64,000 bases of DNA from contig JANYCY010000046.1 in assembly GCA_025360045.1 (NCBI GenBank), forward strand, positions 62,001 through 126,000. Reading direction: 5' to 3'. Positions within the stretch are counted from its first letter, which is position 1. Each line of letters starts with the position of its first letter. Source of the DNA: Janthinobacterium sp. GTDB lineage: Bacteria; Pseudomonadota; Gammaproteobacteria; Burkholderiales; Chitinibacteraceae. Shown here piece after piece: positions 9,030 to 18,187 of this stretch. The translations under genes were made by a program, and so were the position numbers. The notes beneath the pieces were generated by a model. The model was not told where the DNA came from and did not search any database. It worked only from the letters and a program-made list of their open reading frames with translations.

Positions 9030-10571
9030 ATGTGTGGCATTGTAGGTATCGTCGCCAAGACACCCGTTAATCAGCTGTTGTACGATGGCTTGTTGGTTTT
9101 ACAGCATCGTGGGCAAGATGCTGCAGGTATTGTGACTGCAGAGGGGCTGACGCTCCATATGCACAAAGGGCAAGGCTTAGTGAGTGATGTATTTCGCACT
9201 CGCAATATGCGCTCATTGATGGGCAATGCAGGGATTGGCCATGTGCGTTATCCAACCGCAGGCTCGGCCTCTAGCCTTGCAGAATCTCAGCCTTTTTATG
9301 TGAATAGCCCATTTGGTATTGTGCTAGCGCATAACGGCAACCTGACTAACGATAAGCAGCTGAAAGAAGATATGTACCGCACTGATCTGCGCCATATCAA
9401 CACTAATTCAGATTCTGAAGCGCTGCTGAATGTGTTTGCACATGAGTTATCCCGCCGCGTAAAAGGCCCGCAGCTCGATGCAGATACCGTGTTTGATGCG
9501 ATTACTGCGGTGCACGGTCGTGTGAAAGGGGCTTACGCGGTTGTTGCAATGATTGCTGGCTTTGGCTTGGTGGCGTTTCGTGATCCTTACGGTATTCGCC
9601 CGCTTTGCTTAGGTACCCATGAAACACCTGAAGGTCTTGAATATATTGTGGCTTCGGAATCAGTGGCTCACGATGTATTAGGCTTTAAATTTGAGCGTGA
9701 TATTGCGCCAGGTGAAGCCGTTTATGTGACCTTTGAAGGCGAGTTCCACAGCAAGCAGTGTCATGCTAATCCTGTGCTGGTGCCTTGTATTTTTGAACAT
9801 GTTTATTTCGCCCGCCCTGATACCGTAATCGATGGTATTTCAGTGCACGAAGCGCGATTAAATATGGGTGAAAATCTAGCCGATAAAGTGGCCGCAGTGA
9901 TTCCAAAGCTCGATATTGACGTGGTTATTCCTATTCCAGATACCAGCCGTGATTCAGCCTTGCAATTGGCTAATAAATTAGGTTTGCCATATCGCGAAGG
10001 CTTTATGAAAAACCGCTATATTGGCCGTACCTTCATTATGCCTGGCCAAGCCAGCCGTAAAAAATCGGTTCGCCAAAAGCTCAATCCAATTGCCGTTGAA
10101 TTCCGTGGCAAAAATGTATTGTTGGTAGACGATTCAATTGTACGTGGCACAACCAGCCGCCAAATCGTGCAAATGGTCAGGGATTGTGGTGCAACTAAAG
10201 TGTATTTGGCTTCCGCTGCGCCGCCCGTAATGTTCCCCCACGTTTATGGTATTGATATGCCGACGCGTGCCGAGCTCATTGCAACCGGCCGTACCGATCA
10301 GCAAATTGCCGATGAAATTGGCGTAGATGCCATTATTTATCAAGATCTTAATAGCTTGATTGATGCGTGTACTAAAGCCAGCGCTGGTCAGATTACTTCT
10401 TTTGAAACATCCTGTTTTGATGGTCAATATATTACCGGCGATATTACTCCTGAATATTTGGATGAATTAGAAGCGAAGCGTTTATCGCCTTTATCGGCTA
10501 AAGCTGGGGACGTCGCTGAAAGCCGCTTATTGGATATGAATATTGGTGTGGGCGAGCAGAATTTGCTTTAA
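9030..10571 (+). CDS. purF: Amidophosphoribosyltransferase
   Basis: First committed step of purine synthesis: PRPP plus glutamine to 5-phosphoribosylamine. The start is fixed at ATG 9030 because Cys2 of MCGIVGIV must become the N-terminal glutaminase nucleophile; GAAAGGGG lies about 10 bases upstream. The glutaminase domain ([16 protein letters not shown]) is followed by the phosphoribosyltransferase domain with the PRPP loop [16 protein letters not shown]. At 513 residues the length is normal. A strong terminator follows at 10589. Confidence 0.97.
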   Translation: MCGIVGIVAKTPVNQLLYDGLLVLQHRGQDAAGIVTAEGLTLHMHKGQGLVSDVFRTRNMRSLMGNAGIGHVRYPTAGSASSLAESQPFYVNSPFGIVLAHNGNLTNDKQLKEDMYRTDLRHINTNSDSEALLNVFAHELSRRVKGPQLDADTVFDAITAVHGRVKGAYAVVAMIAGFGLVAFRDPYGIRPLCLGTHETPEGLEYIVASESVAHDVLGFKFERDIAPGEAVYVTFEGEFHSKQCHANPVLVPCIFEHVYFARPDTVIDGISVHEARLNMGENLADKVAAVIPKLDIDVVIPIPDTSRDSALQLANKLGLPYREGFMKNRYIGRTFIMPGQASRKKSVRQKLNPIAVEFRGKNVLLVDDSIVRGTTSRQIVQMVRDCGATKVYLASAAPPVMFPHVYGIDMPTRAELIATGRTDQQIADEIGVDAIIYQDLNSLIDACTKASAGQITSFETSCFDGQYITGDITPEYLDELEAKRLSPLSAKAGDVAESRLLDMNIGVGEQNLL

Positions 10572-10588
10572 GCTGAATGGCTAATGAT

Positions 10589-10612
10589 AAAAAGGGGCGA
10601 AAGCCCCTTTTT
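10589..10612 (+). terminator. Rho-independent terminator after purF
   Basis: GGGGC / GCCCC stem closed by a GAAA tetraloop, flanked by A5 and T5 runs, 17 bases after the purF stop. It ends the + strand housekeeping block. Confidence 0.9.
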
Positions 10613-10755
10613 ATATGCCCGCTATTTAGAAAAAATAAGATAATCTGCAAAAAATAGCGTGCTTCACATAAAATAACGATTCAGCGCAGAGTAATGTATT
10701 TAAGTCGTTTTACACAAGTTATCCGGTGTTTTTAATGTCAAGTCATGTGAACTTG

Positions 10756-10824
10756 TAGGGTGTGCAAGTCGTTTTTCTTGCGCACCGCCCTTGGTGCGTA
10801 ACAACTTCGTTGTTTTACACCCTA
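10756..10824. repeat. Intergenic palindromic repeat, family B, copy 1
   Basis: Begins TAGGGTGTGCAAGTCGTTTT and ends with an inverted TACACCCTA, with internal GCGCACC / GGTGCG arms. The same unit recurs at 19207-19237 (half) and 21121-21190 (inverted). The 10613-10907 gap between purF and metZ otherwise holds no gene that I can see, only A/T-rich sequence with probable metZ promoter elements. Confidence 0.75.
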
Positions 10825-10907
10825 AGGGGGAAAACCCACTTTTAAAAATGCAGGACGTTATACAAAAGCCCTTATCCCCATTGACCGCAAATAAGTAGAG
10901 TTAAGCC

Positions 10908-12089
10908 ATGAATGAAGAAGAATTCGCAGCCTTACACCCTGATACTTTAGCCGTTCGTGCGGGCACCAGCCGTAGCCAGTTTGGCGAACACTCTGATGCC
11001 ATGCACCTTACCTCTAGCTTTGTAGTGGGCAGCGCCGAAGAAGCCTCGCTTAAATTTACTGGCCAAATTCCTGGGTTTATCTATTCTCGCTTTACCAATC
11101 CCACCGTCAGCGCCTTTGAAGAAAGACTCGCCGCCTTAGAAGGCGCAGAGCGCGCCGTGGCTACGGCATCAGGTATGAGCGCCATCTTGTCGCTGTTTAT
11201 GGCGCATTTAAAATCGGGGGACCATGTGGTGGCCTCGGCCAGCCTGTTTGGCTCCACCATTCAGCTGCTCAATGTGTATCTCAGTAAGTTTGGTGTGAGT
11301 GTCACCTATGTTTCAGCGACAGATACCACCGAATGGGAAGCTGCCTGCCAGCCGAACACCAAGCTGCTGTTCTTAGAAACACCATCCAACCCGCTGACTG
11401 AAATTAGCGACATTCGCACGATTGCCGACATCGCCCATGCGCACGATGCCCTGCTGGTAGTGGATAACTGCTTTTGCACGCCCATCTTGCAAAAGCCATT
11501 AGCACTGGGTGCAGATTTGGTGGTGCATTCGGCCACCAAATTTATTGATGGCCAAGGCCGCGTCTTGGGTGGGGCAGTGGTTGGCTCGTCTGCCTTGATT
11601 GAGCCGGTGTATTTATTCCTACGCACCGCTGGCCCTAGTTTGTCAGCCTTCAATGCTTGGGTCTTACTCAAGGGTCTTGAAACCCTGCCGATCCGCATGC
11701 GTGCTCATTCAGAAACCGCCTTAAAGCTAGCCACCTACCTAGAAGCGCATCCTGCTATTGCGCAAGTCTACTACCCCGGCCTGCCTTCGCACCCGCAGCA
11801 CGCACTGGCGATGATCCAACAAAACGCCGGTGGTGGCATGGTGTCTTTTGTAGTGAAAGGTGGCCGCGAGCAAGCATGGAAAATCGTCGATGCCGTGCAA
11901 CTCATCAGCCGCACCGCTAATCTGGGCGACACCCGCAGCACCATCACCCACCCCGCCAGCACCACCCACGCCCGCATCACCCCCGCCGCGCGAGAAGCCG
12001 CAGGGATTACTGAAGGGCTGATCCGTATTTCGGTAGGGCTGGAATATATTGATGATTTGATTGCGGACTTGGAGCAGGGGTTGGCTTAG
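10908..12089 (+). CDS. metZ: O-succinylhomoserine sulfhydrylase
   Basis: Makes homocysteine directly from O-succinylhomoserine and sulfide with PLP, bypassing cystathionine. The 393-residue protein has the Cys/Met-metabolism PLP fold: SGMSAILSLF phosphate contact, ETPSNPL, VVDNCFCTP, and the PLP lysine in HSATKFIDGQG (Lys211). The purF-metZ order is the usual arrangement in many beta- and gammaproteobacteria and favours MetZ over MetB or MetC. A close alternative is O-acetylhomoserine sulfhydrylase. Confidence 0.92.
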   Translation: MNEEEFAALHPDTLAVRAGTSRSQFGEHSDAMHLTSSFVVGSAEEASLKFTGQIPGFIYSRFTNPTVSAFEERLAALEGAERAVATASGMSAILSLFMAHLKSGDHVVASASLFGSTIQLLNVYLSKFGVSVTYVSATDTTEWEAACQPNTKLLFLETPSNPLTEISDIRTIADIAHAHDALLVVDNCFCTPILQKPLALGADLVVHSATKFIDGQGRVLGGAVVGSSALIEPVYLFLRTAGPSLSAFNAWVLLKGLETLPIRMRAHSETALKLATYLEAHPAIAQVYYPGLPSHPQHALAMIQQNAGGGMVSFVVKGGREQAWKIVDAVQLISRTANLGDTRSTITHPASTTHARITPAAREAAGITEGLIRISVGLEYIDDLIADLEQGLA

Positions 12090-12204
12090 GTTTTTTATTT
12101 GGATGGTCTGCGTAGGGCGTGCTCGAAGCTCCACGTGCGACAGTTTTTAGTCGCTCAGCGAAGCGTAGTACGCCAGTCAGCAAGTGGTAGGTATGACTAC
12201 GGCA

Positions 12205-12831
12205 AATTTTGATCAATGATTGGTTTTGACAAGGGCAGGGCAAGGAAGGTTGATCCATCTTTCTGACATGGCGAGCAGTACCTATGTTGATGTTGTGTTT
12301 CCTGTGCTGCACGGCTCTTGTGGCGAGGATGGCAGTATTCAGGGCTTGTTGAAACTTGCTGGCGTTCCGTGTGTTGGATCTGAAATCATTGGATCTGCCA
12401 TTGGCATGGACAAGGATGTAAGCAAGCGATTATTGCGCGAGGCAGGTATTGCTGTTGCTCCTTTTTATGCGTTTAAGCGGGGCGACGTGATCGACTGCCG
12501 CAAAGTGCTGGAAGAACTCGGGCTGCCTGTGTTCGTTAAGCCTGCCAGCCTTGGATCGTCGGTTGGCGTAGCAAAAGCGGTAGACGCGTCCGAGTTGCAA
12601 GCGGCGATAGACGCCGCCTTTAACTTTGACGCCAAGGTGTTGGTGGAAAAGTTTATTGAAGGGCGAGAAATCGAGTGTGCAGTGTTAGGGAACGACAATC
12701 CAGTTGCATCCGTTGTTGGCGAAATAAGCAGCAGCCATGATTTCTATTCCTATGAGGCAAAGTATGTCGACAAGAAGGCGGTGAAATTAACGGTGCCCGC
12801 AAATATAGACCCTACGATTGTATCAACTTAA
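12205..12831 (+). pseudogene. ddl: D-alanine-D-alanine ligase remnant (both ends lost, frameshift)
   Basis: The frame 12220-12831 encodes the middle of a DdlA-type ligase: DVVFPVLHGSCGEDGSIQG, GSAIGMDKDVSKRL, VFVKPASLGSSVGV and EKFIEGREIECAVLG. About 90 N-terminal residues and about 130 C-terminal residues are missing, including the metal-binding Glu/Asn segment. Just upstream, a different frame reads IGFDKGRARKVDPS (12212-12253), which resembles the preceding DdlA segment and indicates a frameshift. The reading frame ends at TATCAACTTAAG, a sequence that also forms the ends of a repeat element elsewhere in this window. Non-functional remnant; probably not the cell's only ligase. Confidence 0.8.
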
Positions 12832-12850
12832 GATAAAACTCAATGTTTTT

Positions 12851-12916
12851 GTAGGAGTGGCTTTAGCCGCGAAAGCGCTGTGTATAAAAACATTCGCGGC
12901 TGAAGCCGCTCCTACG
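12851..12916. repeat. REP-like inverted pair
   Basis: GTAGGAGTGGCTTTAGCCGC at 12851 is mirrored by GCGGCTGAAGCCGCTCCTAC ending at 12915. Each arm is itself a small hairpin (GGCT..AGCC). This matches the style of REP/REPIN sequences mobilised by RAYT transposases in pseudomonads and relatives. No RAYT gene is in the window. It lies between the ddl remnant and the converging crotonase gene. Confidence 0.75.
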
Positions 12917-12970
12917 ATACCAATCCATATGTAGATAGGGGAGCTAGCAGCCCCCCTTTTTTTTGAATTT

Positions 12971-13783
12971 TTAATCCAAAAACTGCGCCGCTCTTCCGCT
13001 CATTTGCGCGGTAATGGCTTCTTTGATGTCGGCGGAGAGCAGCATGCCGCCGTTCCATGTGGCAACGTATTCCAGACCATCGCTTACGCTATGATCGCGG
13101 CTGTAGTTCAGTACCTGCTTGCTGCCGCGTACGGCGAGGGGTGATTGGGCGGCAATCACGCTGGCGGTGCGCATGGCCGCAGCAAGGCATTCCTCTGGGC
13201 TAACAAACACTTGGTTAACCAAACGTACGTTAAGCGCGTCATTGGCGGGCATGTCCATTGCGGTGAAGGTCATTTCACGCGCCGTGCCTTCTCCTACCAC
13301 GCGGCCTAAGCGCTGCAGGCTACCTACGTCGGCCACCAAGCCCATTGCCACTTCGCGCACGCTAAAGCTGGCGTCTGTGCTGGCGTATCTAAAATCTGCC
13401 GCCAGTACCAAATCTAAGCCGCCACCCACACATGCGCCATGAATCGCGGCGATCACGGGTTTGCGGCAGTGTTCTAGGCTGCTGACGCAGGATTGCAGGT
13501 TTAAAATTAAGGCACGGATGGTTTCGCGATTGCGTGCTTCGCATTCGCTCGTCAGGCTGGTCTGAATTTCGGCCAGCATCATCAAATCAATCCCTGCACA
13601 GAAATTGCGCCCAGCACCATTGAGTACCACGGCGCGCACTTCGGAGGTTTGATCGCACCAGTTCAGCGCTGCTTTAATCTCTTGCCACATCAATGCATTG
13701 AGCGAATTGGCTTTTTTAGGGCGATTAAGCGTGACAAGGGCGATGGCGTTGCTGACATTCACTTCAATCGTTTCGTATTGCAT
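12971..13783 (-). CDS. Enoyl-CoA hydratase/isomerase family protein, dienoyl-CoA isomerase type
   Basis: A 270-residue crotonase-fold protein. The CoA/oxyanion loops are seen in GRNFCAGIDL and IHGACVGGGLDL. Asp124, Glu144 and Asp152 (GGLDL, REVAMGL, ADVGSLQRL) have exactly the 20- and 8-residue spacing of the catalytic triad of mammalian Delta3,5-Delta2,4-dienoyl-CoA isomerase (ECH1). A role in beta-oxidation of odd-position unsaturated fatty acids is therefore likely, though an ordinary hydratase is possible. It is followed on the same strand by a thioesterase-fold gene, and the two probably form a lipid-related pair. Confidence 0.85.
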   Translation of the reverse strand: MQYETIEVNVSNAIALVTLNRPKKANSLNALMWQEIKAALNWCDQTSEVRAVVLNGAGRNFCAGIDLMMLAEIQTSLTSECEARNRETIRALILNLQSCVSSLEHCRKPVIAAIHGACVGGGLDLVLAADFRYASTDASFSVREVAMGLVADVGSLQRLGRVVGEGTAREMTFTAMDMPANDALNVRLVNQVFVSPEECLAAAMRTASVIAAQSPLAVRGSKQVLNYSRDHSVSDGLEYVATWNGGMLLSADIKEAITAQMSGRAAQFLD

Positions 13784-13837
13784 GGGGCATCCTTGGTGAG
13801 TAGAAGCTTGCAGTGGTATTAAATTGATGTGAAAGGC

Positions 13838-14338
13838 TTAATCGCGCTTTTTAGGCAACCACGCCCAGACCATTTCGCACTGGATAGGTGCTTCGCCAGA
13901 TTCATCGCTGATCTCTACATTCACAGAAAAATTGCCTTTTTCTGTGCTGTGTAATAGCTCGATTTGATCATCGCTTAAGGTGGCCACGGCGCGCATATCG
14001 CCCTGCGAGCGTTTTTGGTAATCCACATGCATGGATTTAAGCAGTAGCAGTTTATCGTCCGGCACATTCATGCCCATTACAAAGCCGGTGCTGGTTTCGG
14101 CCAGCAGCGCCATCGCCGCAGCGTGCACGCCCTTGATATGGTTCTGTACTTTGCGGCGGTTTTTAATCGATACCACCAGCCGCGCTGCGCTGACCTCCTC
14201 AAACTGCACGCTGGCCGTCGATAAAAAGGGCACGATGCGGCCAAACAGGCGCGTCAGAATAAAGCTGCGTAAACCTTGCGGCAGATTCGCAGTCTTGGCG
14301 GCAATACGGCTCATTTTGTTCAGTGGGCGGGTCATCAT
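13838..14338 (-). CDS. DUF4442 hotdog-fold protein
   Basis: A 166-residue protein with the hotdog-fold pattern of the DUF4442 family: KVQNHIKGVHAAAMALLAETSTGFVMG followed by the LLLKSMHVDYQKRSQGDMRA core strand. These proteins are related to PaaI/YiiD thioesterases and are thought to act on acyl thioesters, but the substrate is unknown. It lies 54 bases upstream of the dienoyl-CoA isomerase-like gene on the same strand, consistent with a shared transcript. Confidence 0.75.
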   Translation of the reverse strand: MMTRPLNKMSRIAAKTANLPQGLRSFILTRLFGRIVPFLSTASVQFEEVSAARLVVSIKNRRKVQNHIKGVHAAAMALLAETSTGFVMGMNVPDDKLLLLKSMHVDYQKRSQGDMRAVATLSDDQIELLHSTEKGNFSVNVEISDESGEAPIQCEMVWAWLPKKRD

Positions 14339-14489
14339 TTCTTGCCTTATCTTGCTGGAATATAAGACAAAATAGCAAGATATGGCCCCTTGCGTGATCG
14401 GAGTATCCCGACTTTACAAACGACCGTTTTAATGCCGTGTTTTATTTTAACGATGCTGAAAGAATTGCGCTCCGTTTCAAACACTACTC

Positions 14490-15407
14490 TTACAAGGCGG
14501 TTAAATGTAAAGAGGCTTCTTGCGCGGGCAGTACGCGCCTGCCAAAAGCGAGCACCGCATCGCCTATCCGTTTGGCCTCTTGCGTTTGTTTTTGCCAATG
14601 GTGCCAAAACAAAGGGATATAAATGCGCTCGGATTGGGCCAGTTCAATGATTTTGCCTGAGGCAATCGCAGGTTTGGCTTGGGCATAAGGAATGGCGGCG
14701 TAGGCCAAGCCAAAGCACACGGCATCAAAGAGGGCGTGGCTTTCAGGAATCTGATGGCAGGGGAAGTGGTCATCCATAATGCCGTAGCGCTCACCTAACC
14801 AACGCCGGTGTAGGGAATCTCGATTGCCAAAAATAGCGGTAGGCGCATGCATTAATGCGGTTTGGGTGAAGCCTTGTGAAAAATGCCGCTCTGCAAAAGC
14901 AGGGGTCGCCACAAAGACATAGGGCATGCTGCCAAGGCTTTGTACTGCGCAGCCCGTTACCGCGTTGGGCTGGGTGCTGATGCAGCCCGCCACATCGCCC
15001 GCCCGCAGCAAATCCAGCGTATAGCCTTCATCATCAATCACGCATTCTAGTAGTAAGCGCTCGCTCTCTAAGAGCGGGGCAAGGGCTTCCAATAAGCCAA
15101 TGGCCAAGCTGTCGGCATTTACCCCTAGGCGCACGCTTTGCCAATCTTGCTCTTTAAAGTCGATTTGCTCGGCCAAGGCGGCTTCTAGCTGGCGCACTTG
15201 GCGAAAATGCACAATCAGCTTTTCGCCCGCACGCGTGGCATGCACGGGGCTTTCACGCACGACTAAGACTTTGCCGAGTTTTTCTTCTAGCGATTTAATG
15301 CGCTGCGATACGGCCGACTGCGTTAAAAACAGACGTTTAGCGGCCCGCTCAAAACTGCTTTCACGCACCACCATGTCCAGCGCTTCTAGTAATTTGTAGT
15401 CAAGCAT
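14490..15407 (-). CDS. argP: LysR-type regulator ArgP (IciA)
   Basis: LysR-family regulator of arginine/lysine export and related genes. The 305-residue protein has the N-terminal winged helix-turn-helix (SSFERAAKRLFLTQSAVSQRIKSLE, residues 17-41) and a PBP2-like effector domain with the ArgP-type LDLLRAGDVAGCIST motif. Normally argP lies beside the exporter gene argO/lysE; here the divergent neighbour is a GNAT acetyltransferase, so the usual target is elsewhere or lost. A palindrome with T-N11-A spacing lies just upstream of the start (15416-15430), a likely autoregulatory site. Confidence 0.88.
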   Translation of the reverse strand: MLDYKLLEALDMVVRESSFERAAKRLFLTQSAVSQRIKSLEEKLGKVLVVRESPVHATRAGEKLIVHFRQVRQLEAALAEQIDFKEQDWQSVRLGVNADSLAIGLLEALAPLLESERLLLECVIDDEGYTLDLLRAGDVAGCISTQPNAVTGCAVQSLGSMPYVFVATPAFAERHFSQGFTQTALMHAPTAIFGNRDSLHRRWLGERYGIMDDHFPCHQIPESHALFDAVCFGLAYAAIPYAQAKPAIASGKIIELAQSERIYIPLFWHHWQKQTQEAKRIGDAVLAFGRRVLPAQEASLHLTAL

Positions 15408-15415
15408 CAGTTTGG

Positions 15416-15430
15416 CTTATGCAGCATAAG
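15416..15430. promoter_or_regulatory. Probable LysR-type operator upstream of argP
   Basis: CTTATGCAGCATAAG is a 15-base palindrome around one central base and contains the T-N11-A pattern used by LysR regulators. It lies nine bases before the argP ATG and in the divergent argP/GNAT promoter region (15408-15525), fitting autorepression. Confidence 0.5.
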
Positions 15431-15525
15431 AATTGCTTGTTTTACCATAAATCAAGCATGTGTTTGAATGCTAAATAACAAGGGAATACAAAACAGTTGT
15501 TAATTAAAGAATAAACCGCTGCCTA

Positions 15526-16047
15526 ATGATTTATTCGGATGATGAGAAAATGAACACGCTATTAAATGATGGAAGCAAACTGACCATACGCCAAGCCGAT
15601 TTAAATGACTTGCACGAAATCTGGCGTTTATGGGGCGCATGGGCCTTGTTTGATGAATATCGCCAGCATTTTAATCAAAAAACGGATTTAGAAGCAGGGC
15701 ATCAATACTTGGTTGAGCGTTTAAAAGCCGGTGACTCGGTATTGTTTACTGCTTGTGAAGGCACGAAAACGGTTGGCTTTGCGCAGCTTTATTGGAATTT
15801 ATCTTCATTGCGTATGCAAAAAACATTGCTACTCAATGATTTATTTGTAACCAAAGAAGCCCGAGGCCGAGGCGTTGGCCGTGCATTAATTAAAGCCGCC
15901 GAAGATTTCGCTGCCACGCATAATGTGGCCTATATGGAAATGGAATCCGCAGCGAGCGAAGCTAATGCGCTTACGCTCTATCAAGATGCCGGCTGGAAGC
16001 CTAATCGTAATTATGTGGTTTATGAGCGGAAATTGCTGGCCGCTTAA
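15526..16047 (+). CDS. GNAT family N-acetyltransferase
   Basis: Acetyl-CoA-dependent acetyltransferase of unknown substrate, 173 residues. The acetyl-CoA binding motif A is seen in LFVTKEARGRGVGRALIKAAEDFA (R/Q-x-x-G-x-G/A form: RGRGVGRA), followed by ANALTLYQDAGW typical of GNATs. ATG 15550 (MNTLLNDG) is an alternative start and has GATGAG nearby. Divergent from argP; a strong bidirectional terminator separates it from the converging small gene. Confidence 0.85.
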   Translation: MIYSDDEKMNTLLNDGSKLTIRQADLNDLHEIWRLWGAWALFDEYRQHFNQKTDLEAGHQYLVERLKAGDSVLFTACEGTKTVGFAQLYWNLSSLRMQKTLLLNDLFVTKEARGRGVGRALIKAAEDFAATHNVAYMEMESAASEANALTLYQDAGWKPNRNYVVYERKLLAA

Positions 16048-16078
16048 ATAACACTTTTTTCTTGAAATAAATGACGTT

Positions 16079-16109
16079 AAAAAAGCCACGAATTGTTCGT
16101 GGCTTTTTT
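16079..16109. terminator. Bidirectional terminator
   Basis: AAAAAAGCCACGAA / TTCGTGGCTTTTTT with a three-base loop, between the converging GNAT gene (+) and the small - strand gene. Perfect stem with T6 on either strand. Confidence 0.9.
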
Positions 16110-16123
16110 ATATTCTTAATTAA

Positions 16124-16318
16124 TCATTTAACACATTCAAGATAATCCAGTTCTCTCTCTGCCTTGGCGGCTTTACGATCCGCAAGCTCGTTGCGTATTT
16201 GACGCCTTACTTCAAACTGAGCACGATGAAGGCCCATCACCACAATTTCCATATTTCTTTGTGATTGTTCCAGCTGACGGCGCTGGCGGGGGGTTTTAAA
16301 CGTAGTCGACAGAGTCAT
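16124..16318 (-). CDS. Small basic hypothetical protein
   Basis: A 64-residue, Arg/Lys/Glu-rich, probably helical protein (RQRRQLEQSQRNMEIVVMG, then RRQIRNELADRKAAKAERE). I do not recognise a family. AAGG lies about 10 bases before the ATG, and a terminator lies right after the stop, which both support a real gene. An inverted repeat GGTTTCA-N5-TGAAACC (16357-16375) lies about 40 bases upstream of the start and could be an operator. Confidence 0.5.
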   Translation of the reverse strand: MTLSTTFKTPRQRRQLEQSQRNMEIVVMGLHRAQFEVRRQIRNELADRKAAKAERELDYLECVK

Positions 16319-16568
16319 GGGAATACCTTTTTTGAGGGTTACCGTTTGATCACTGAGGTTTCAGGTCATGAAACCGAGCACATTGCCACACTAGCTTCGC
16401 TGTTACAGATTACAGTTTAAAGATACTACGCCAAATAATTTATATATGTAATATTACATCCAAGGTTTTTTGAGTTGGCAAGGCCAGTAAGTGATTGATC
16501 CCACTGGCTTTGCCTGCTTAGTTTAGCTCAAATTTATTGCGTTGCAACAATAACAGCAGGGCATTTGT

Positions 16569-17570
16569 TTACTTTGTTTCTGCCAGCAGCTCTTTGCGCA
16601 TTTCTTCCGGAATATTAGACAAAACCAAGGTGTCGTTTTCCGGGTTGTAATGTACTGCGCCGCTGCGTAAGCTGCTGCGATCGAATTCCAGCTTCCAGTG
16701 TGGGGCCTTGGTTTTAAAGGTGCGTAGCGGCTTGATGGCGCGGCGATCGGGCACAAAGCCGTTGGTGAGCTCTAGGTCTTGATGGCCCAGCACATTCTGC
16801 AGCTGCATAGGCGCATCGGGCCATACTTGCTCGGCAACTTGCTCTAGCGTCACTGGGCAGCTGGCATTGCCTAGCTCGTCTAGGTATTCGTGGGCGCGCT
16901 CGAACAGTTGATCGCGCTCTGCAGGCTGTAAGTGTTGTTCTTCGGCAAACTGGCTAAGGCCATGTACTAGCTTTTGAGTTTCTTTCAGTGCAACCACAAT
17001 ATCGTTGCAGCCTAAAAAGGATTTAAAGTAAGCAGCCACATCGCCACGGCCACGCAAAAAGCTGATATAGCGCTCTGCACCATTTTGCCAAGCATGCAGA
17101 TCAATTTTTCCGGCGACTTTTAAGTTGGCGGTATCTAGATAAACACTGTCAGTTACATTCAGATTTTCATCGAGCATGGTGCCCATAATTTCAGACAAAA
17201 TCGTGAACAAGATGAAATCTGCGCCATCGCTTTTAATTCGGGCAATCAGCACATGGCCGCCGCTGGCGAGGGGCTCTTGCTCTAGGCGCAGCAGTAGTTG
17301 TTGCATCATTTGCTGCGAGCTAGTTAAAAAATCCGCGCCTTCCATCAACTGACGAATCAAGCCTTGCATCGGGAAAGCTTCTTGGTCTTCTTCAAAGCTG
17401 CCAAAGCCTTTGCCTAATTTTTGGGTATAAAGCTTACAAAGCTGATCGATCAGCCTTTGTGCTGCAGGGGTGTGGCTAATTTCTTTATCGCTTAAACGTA
17501 AGCTCACTGGGCCGTGCGCTTCTTTATTGATTTGATGGCTGATCAGATTACTGATGGTATTGGTGGTCAT
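16569..17570 (-). CDS. yejK: Nucleoid-associated protein YejK/NdpA family
   Basis: A 333-residue protein matching the NdpA/YejK nucleoid-associated family: it begins TISNLISHQINKEAHGP, has the central FLRGRGDVAAYFKSFLGC segment, and ends with NPENDTLVLSNIPEEMRKEL. The biochemical role is poorly defined (37-kDa nucleoid-associated protein). Possible GC-rich hairpin 16477-16514 downstream. The 16319-16568 gap carries no gene I can support. Confidence 0.88.
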   Translation of the reverse strand: MTTNTISNLISHQINKEAHGPVSLRLSDKEISHTPAAQRLIDQLCKLYTQKLGKGFGSFEEDQEAFPMQGLIRQLMEGADFLTSSQQMMQQLLLRLEQEPLASGGHVLIARIKSDGADFILFTILSEIMGTMLDENLNVTDSVYLDTANLKVAGKIDLHAWQNGAERYISFLRGRGDVAAYFKSFLGCNDIVVALKETQKLVHGLSQFAEEQHLQPAERDQLFERAHEYLDELGNASCPVTLEQVAEQVWPDAPMQLQNVLGHQDLELTNGFVPDRRAIKPLRTFKTKAPHWKLEFDRSSLRSGAVHYNPENDTLVLSNIPEEMRKELLAETK

Positions 17571-17605
17571 GGTGTTTCTCTGTGAGGGCTTTGGGGCGCA
17601 GTTTA

Positions 17606-18136
17606 CTATCCATCGGCGTGGTCTTGGCGAAGATACGCTGTGATTTTTTGTGCGAAGGCGGCTAGTTGCGGCCAGTTGGTGTATTCAATGCAGCTTAGCC
17701 CATCGCTGGGGCCGCCCGTCATACGCATAATCAGGCGAATAAGCTGCTTATCTAGCCAGCCATAGCGCGGGTAGTTTAGTGTGCCTGCGATAGAAAGTGC
17801 GGCAAAAGGGGAGAGCTGGTGTTGATGAATCAGCTTTTTAAGATAGCCATTGGGCGAGCCATCGCCTTTGCGGGCGCTGAGGCTGACTGATGCAATAGCA
17901 AGTGGCGTCTGTGCCAGTTGCGCGGCATGCTGCTTAAAAAACTGTAGCGCTTCAGGCAGGTGCCGCCCATAGCGCACCGAAGCGACCACGATAATGGCGG
18001 CACTGGATGCGATCTGTGCGGGTGGCGTTTTTAGATCGCAAAGCTGCACAGAAGTATTGAGGTGGATGGCCAGTGTGCGCGCGATGCGCTCAGCCTGACC
18101 ATCACGGCTGGCATAAAAGATGAGGATGGGTTTCAT
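17606..18136 (-). CDS. hemG: Menaquinone-dependent protoporphyrinogen oxidase-like flavodoxin
   Basis: A 176-residue long-chain flavodoxin. The N-terminal ILIFYASRDGQAERIA is the FMN phosphate-binding loop, VVASVRYGRHLPEALQFF is the second FMN loop, and the C-terminal IRLIMRMTGGPSDGLSCIEYTNW is a HemG signature. HemG oxidises protoporphyrinogen IX to protoporphyrin IX with quinone as acceptor in haem synthesis. It is a stand-alone gene 35 bases upstream of yejK on the same strand. Confidence 0.87.
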   Translation of the reverse strand: MKPILIFYASRDGQAERIARTLAIHLNTSVQLCDLKTPPAQIASSAAIIVVASVRYGRHLPEALQFFKQHAAQLAQTPLAIASVSLSARKGDGSPNGYLKKLIHQHQLSPFAALSIAGTLNYPRYGWLDKQLIRLIMRMTGGPSDGLSCIEYTNWPQLAAFAQKITAYLRQDHADG

Positions 18137-18187
18137 CCTTTACAGCGTAACACCGTGATAGGTGGCACACGTTGAGCGCTGTCAGAA

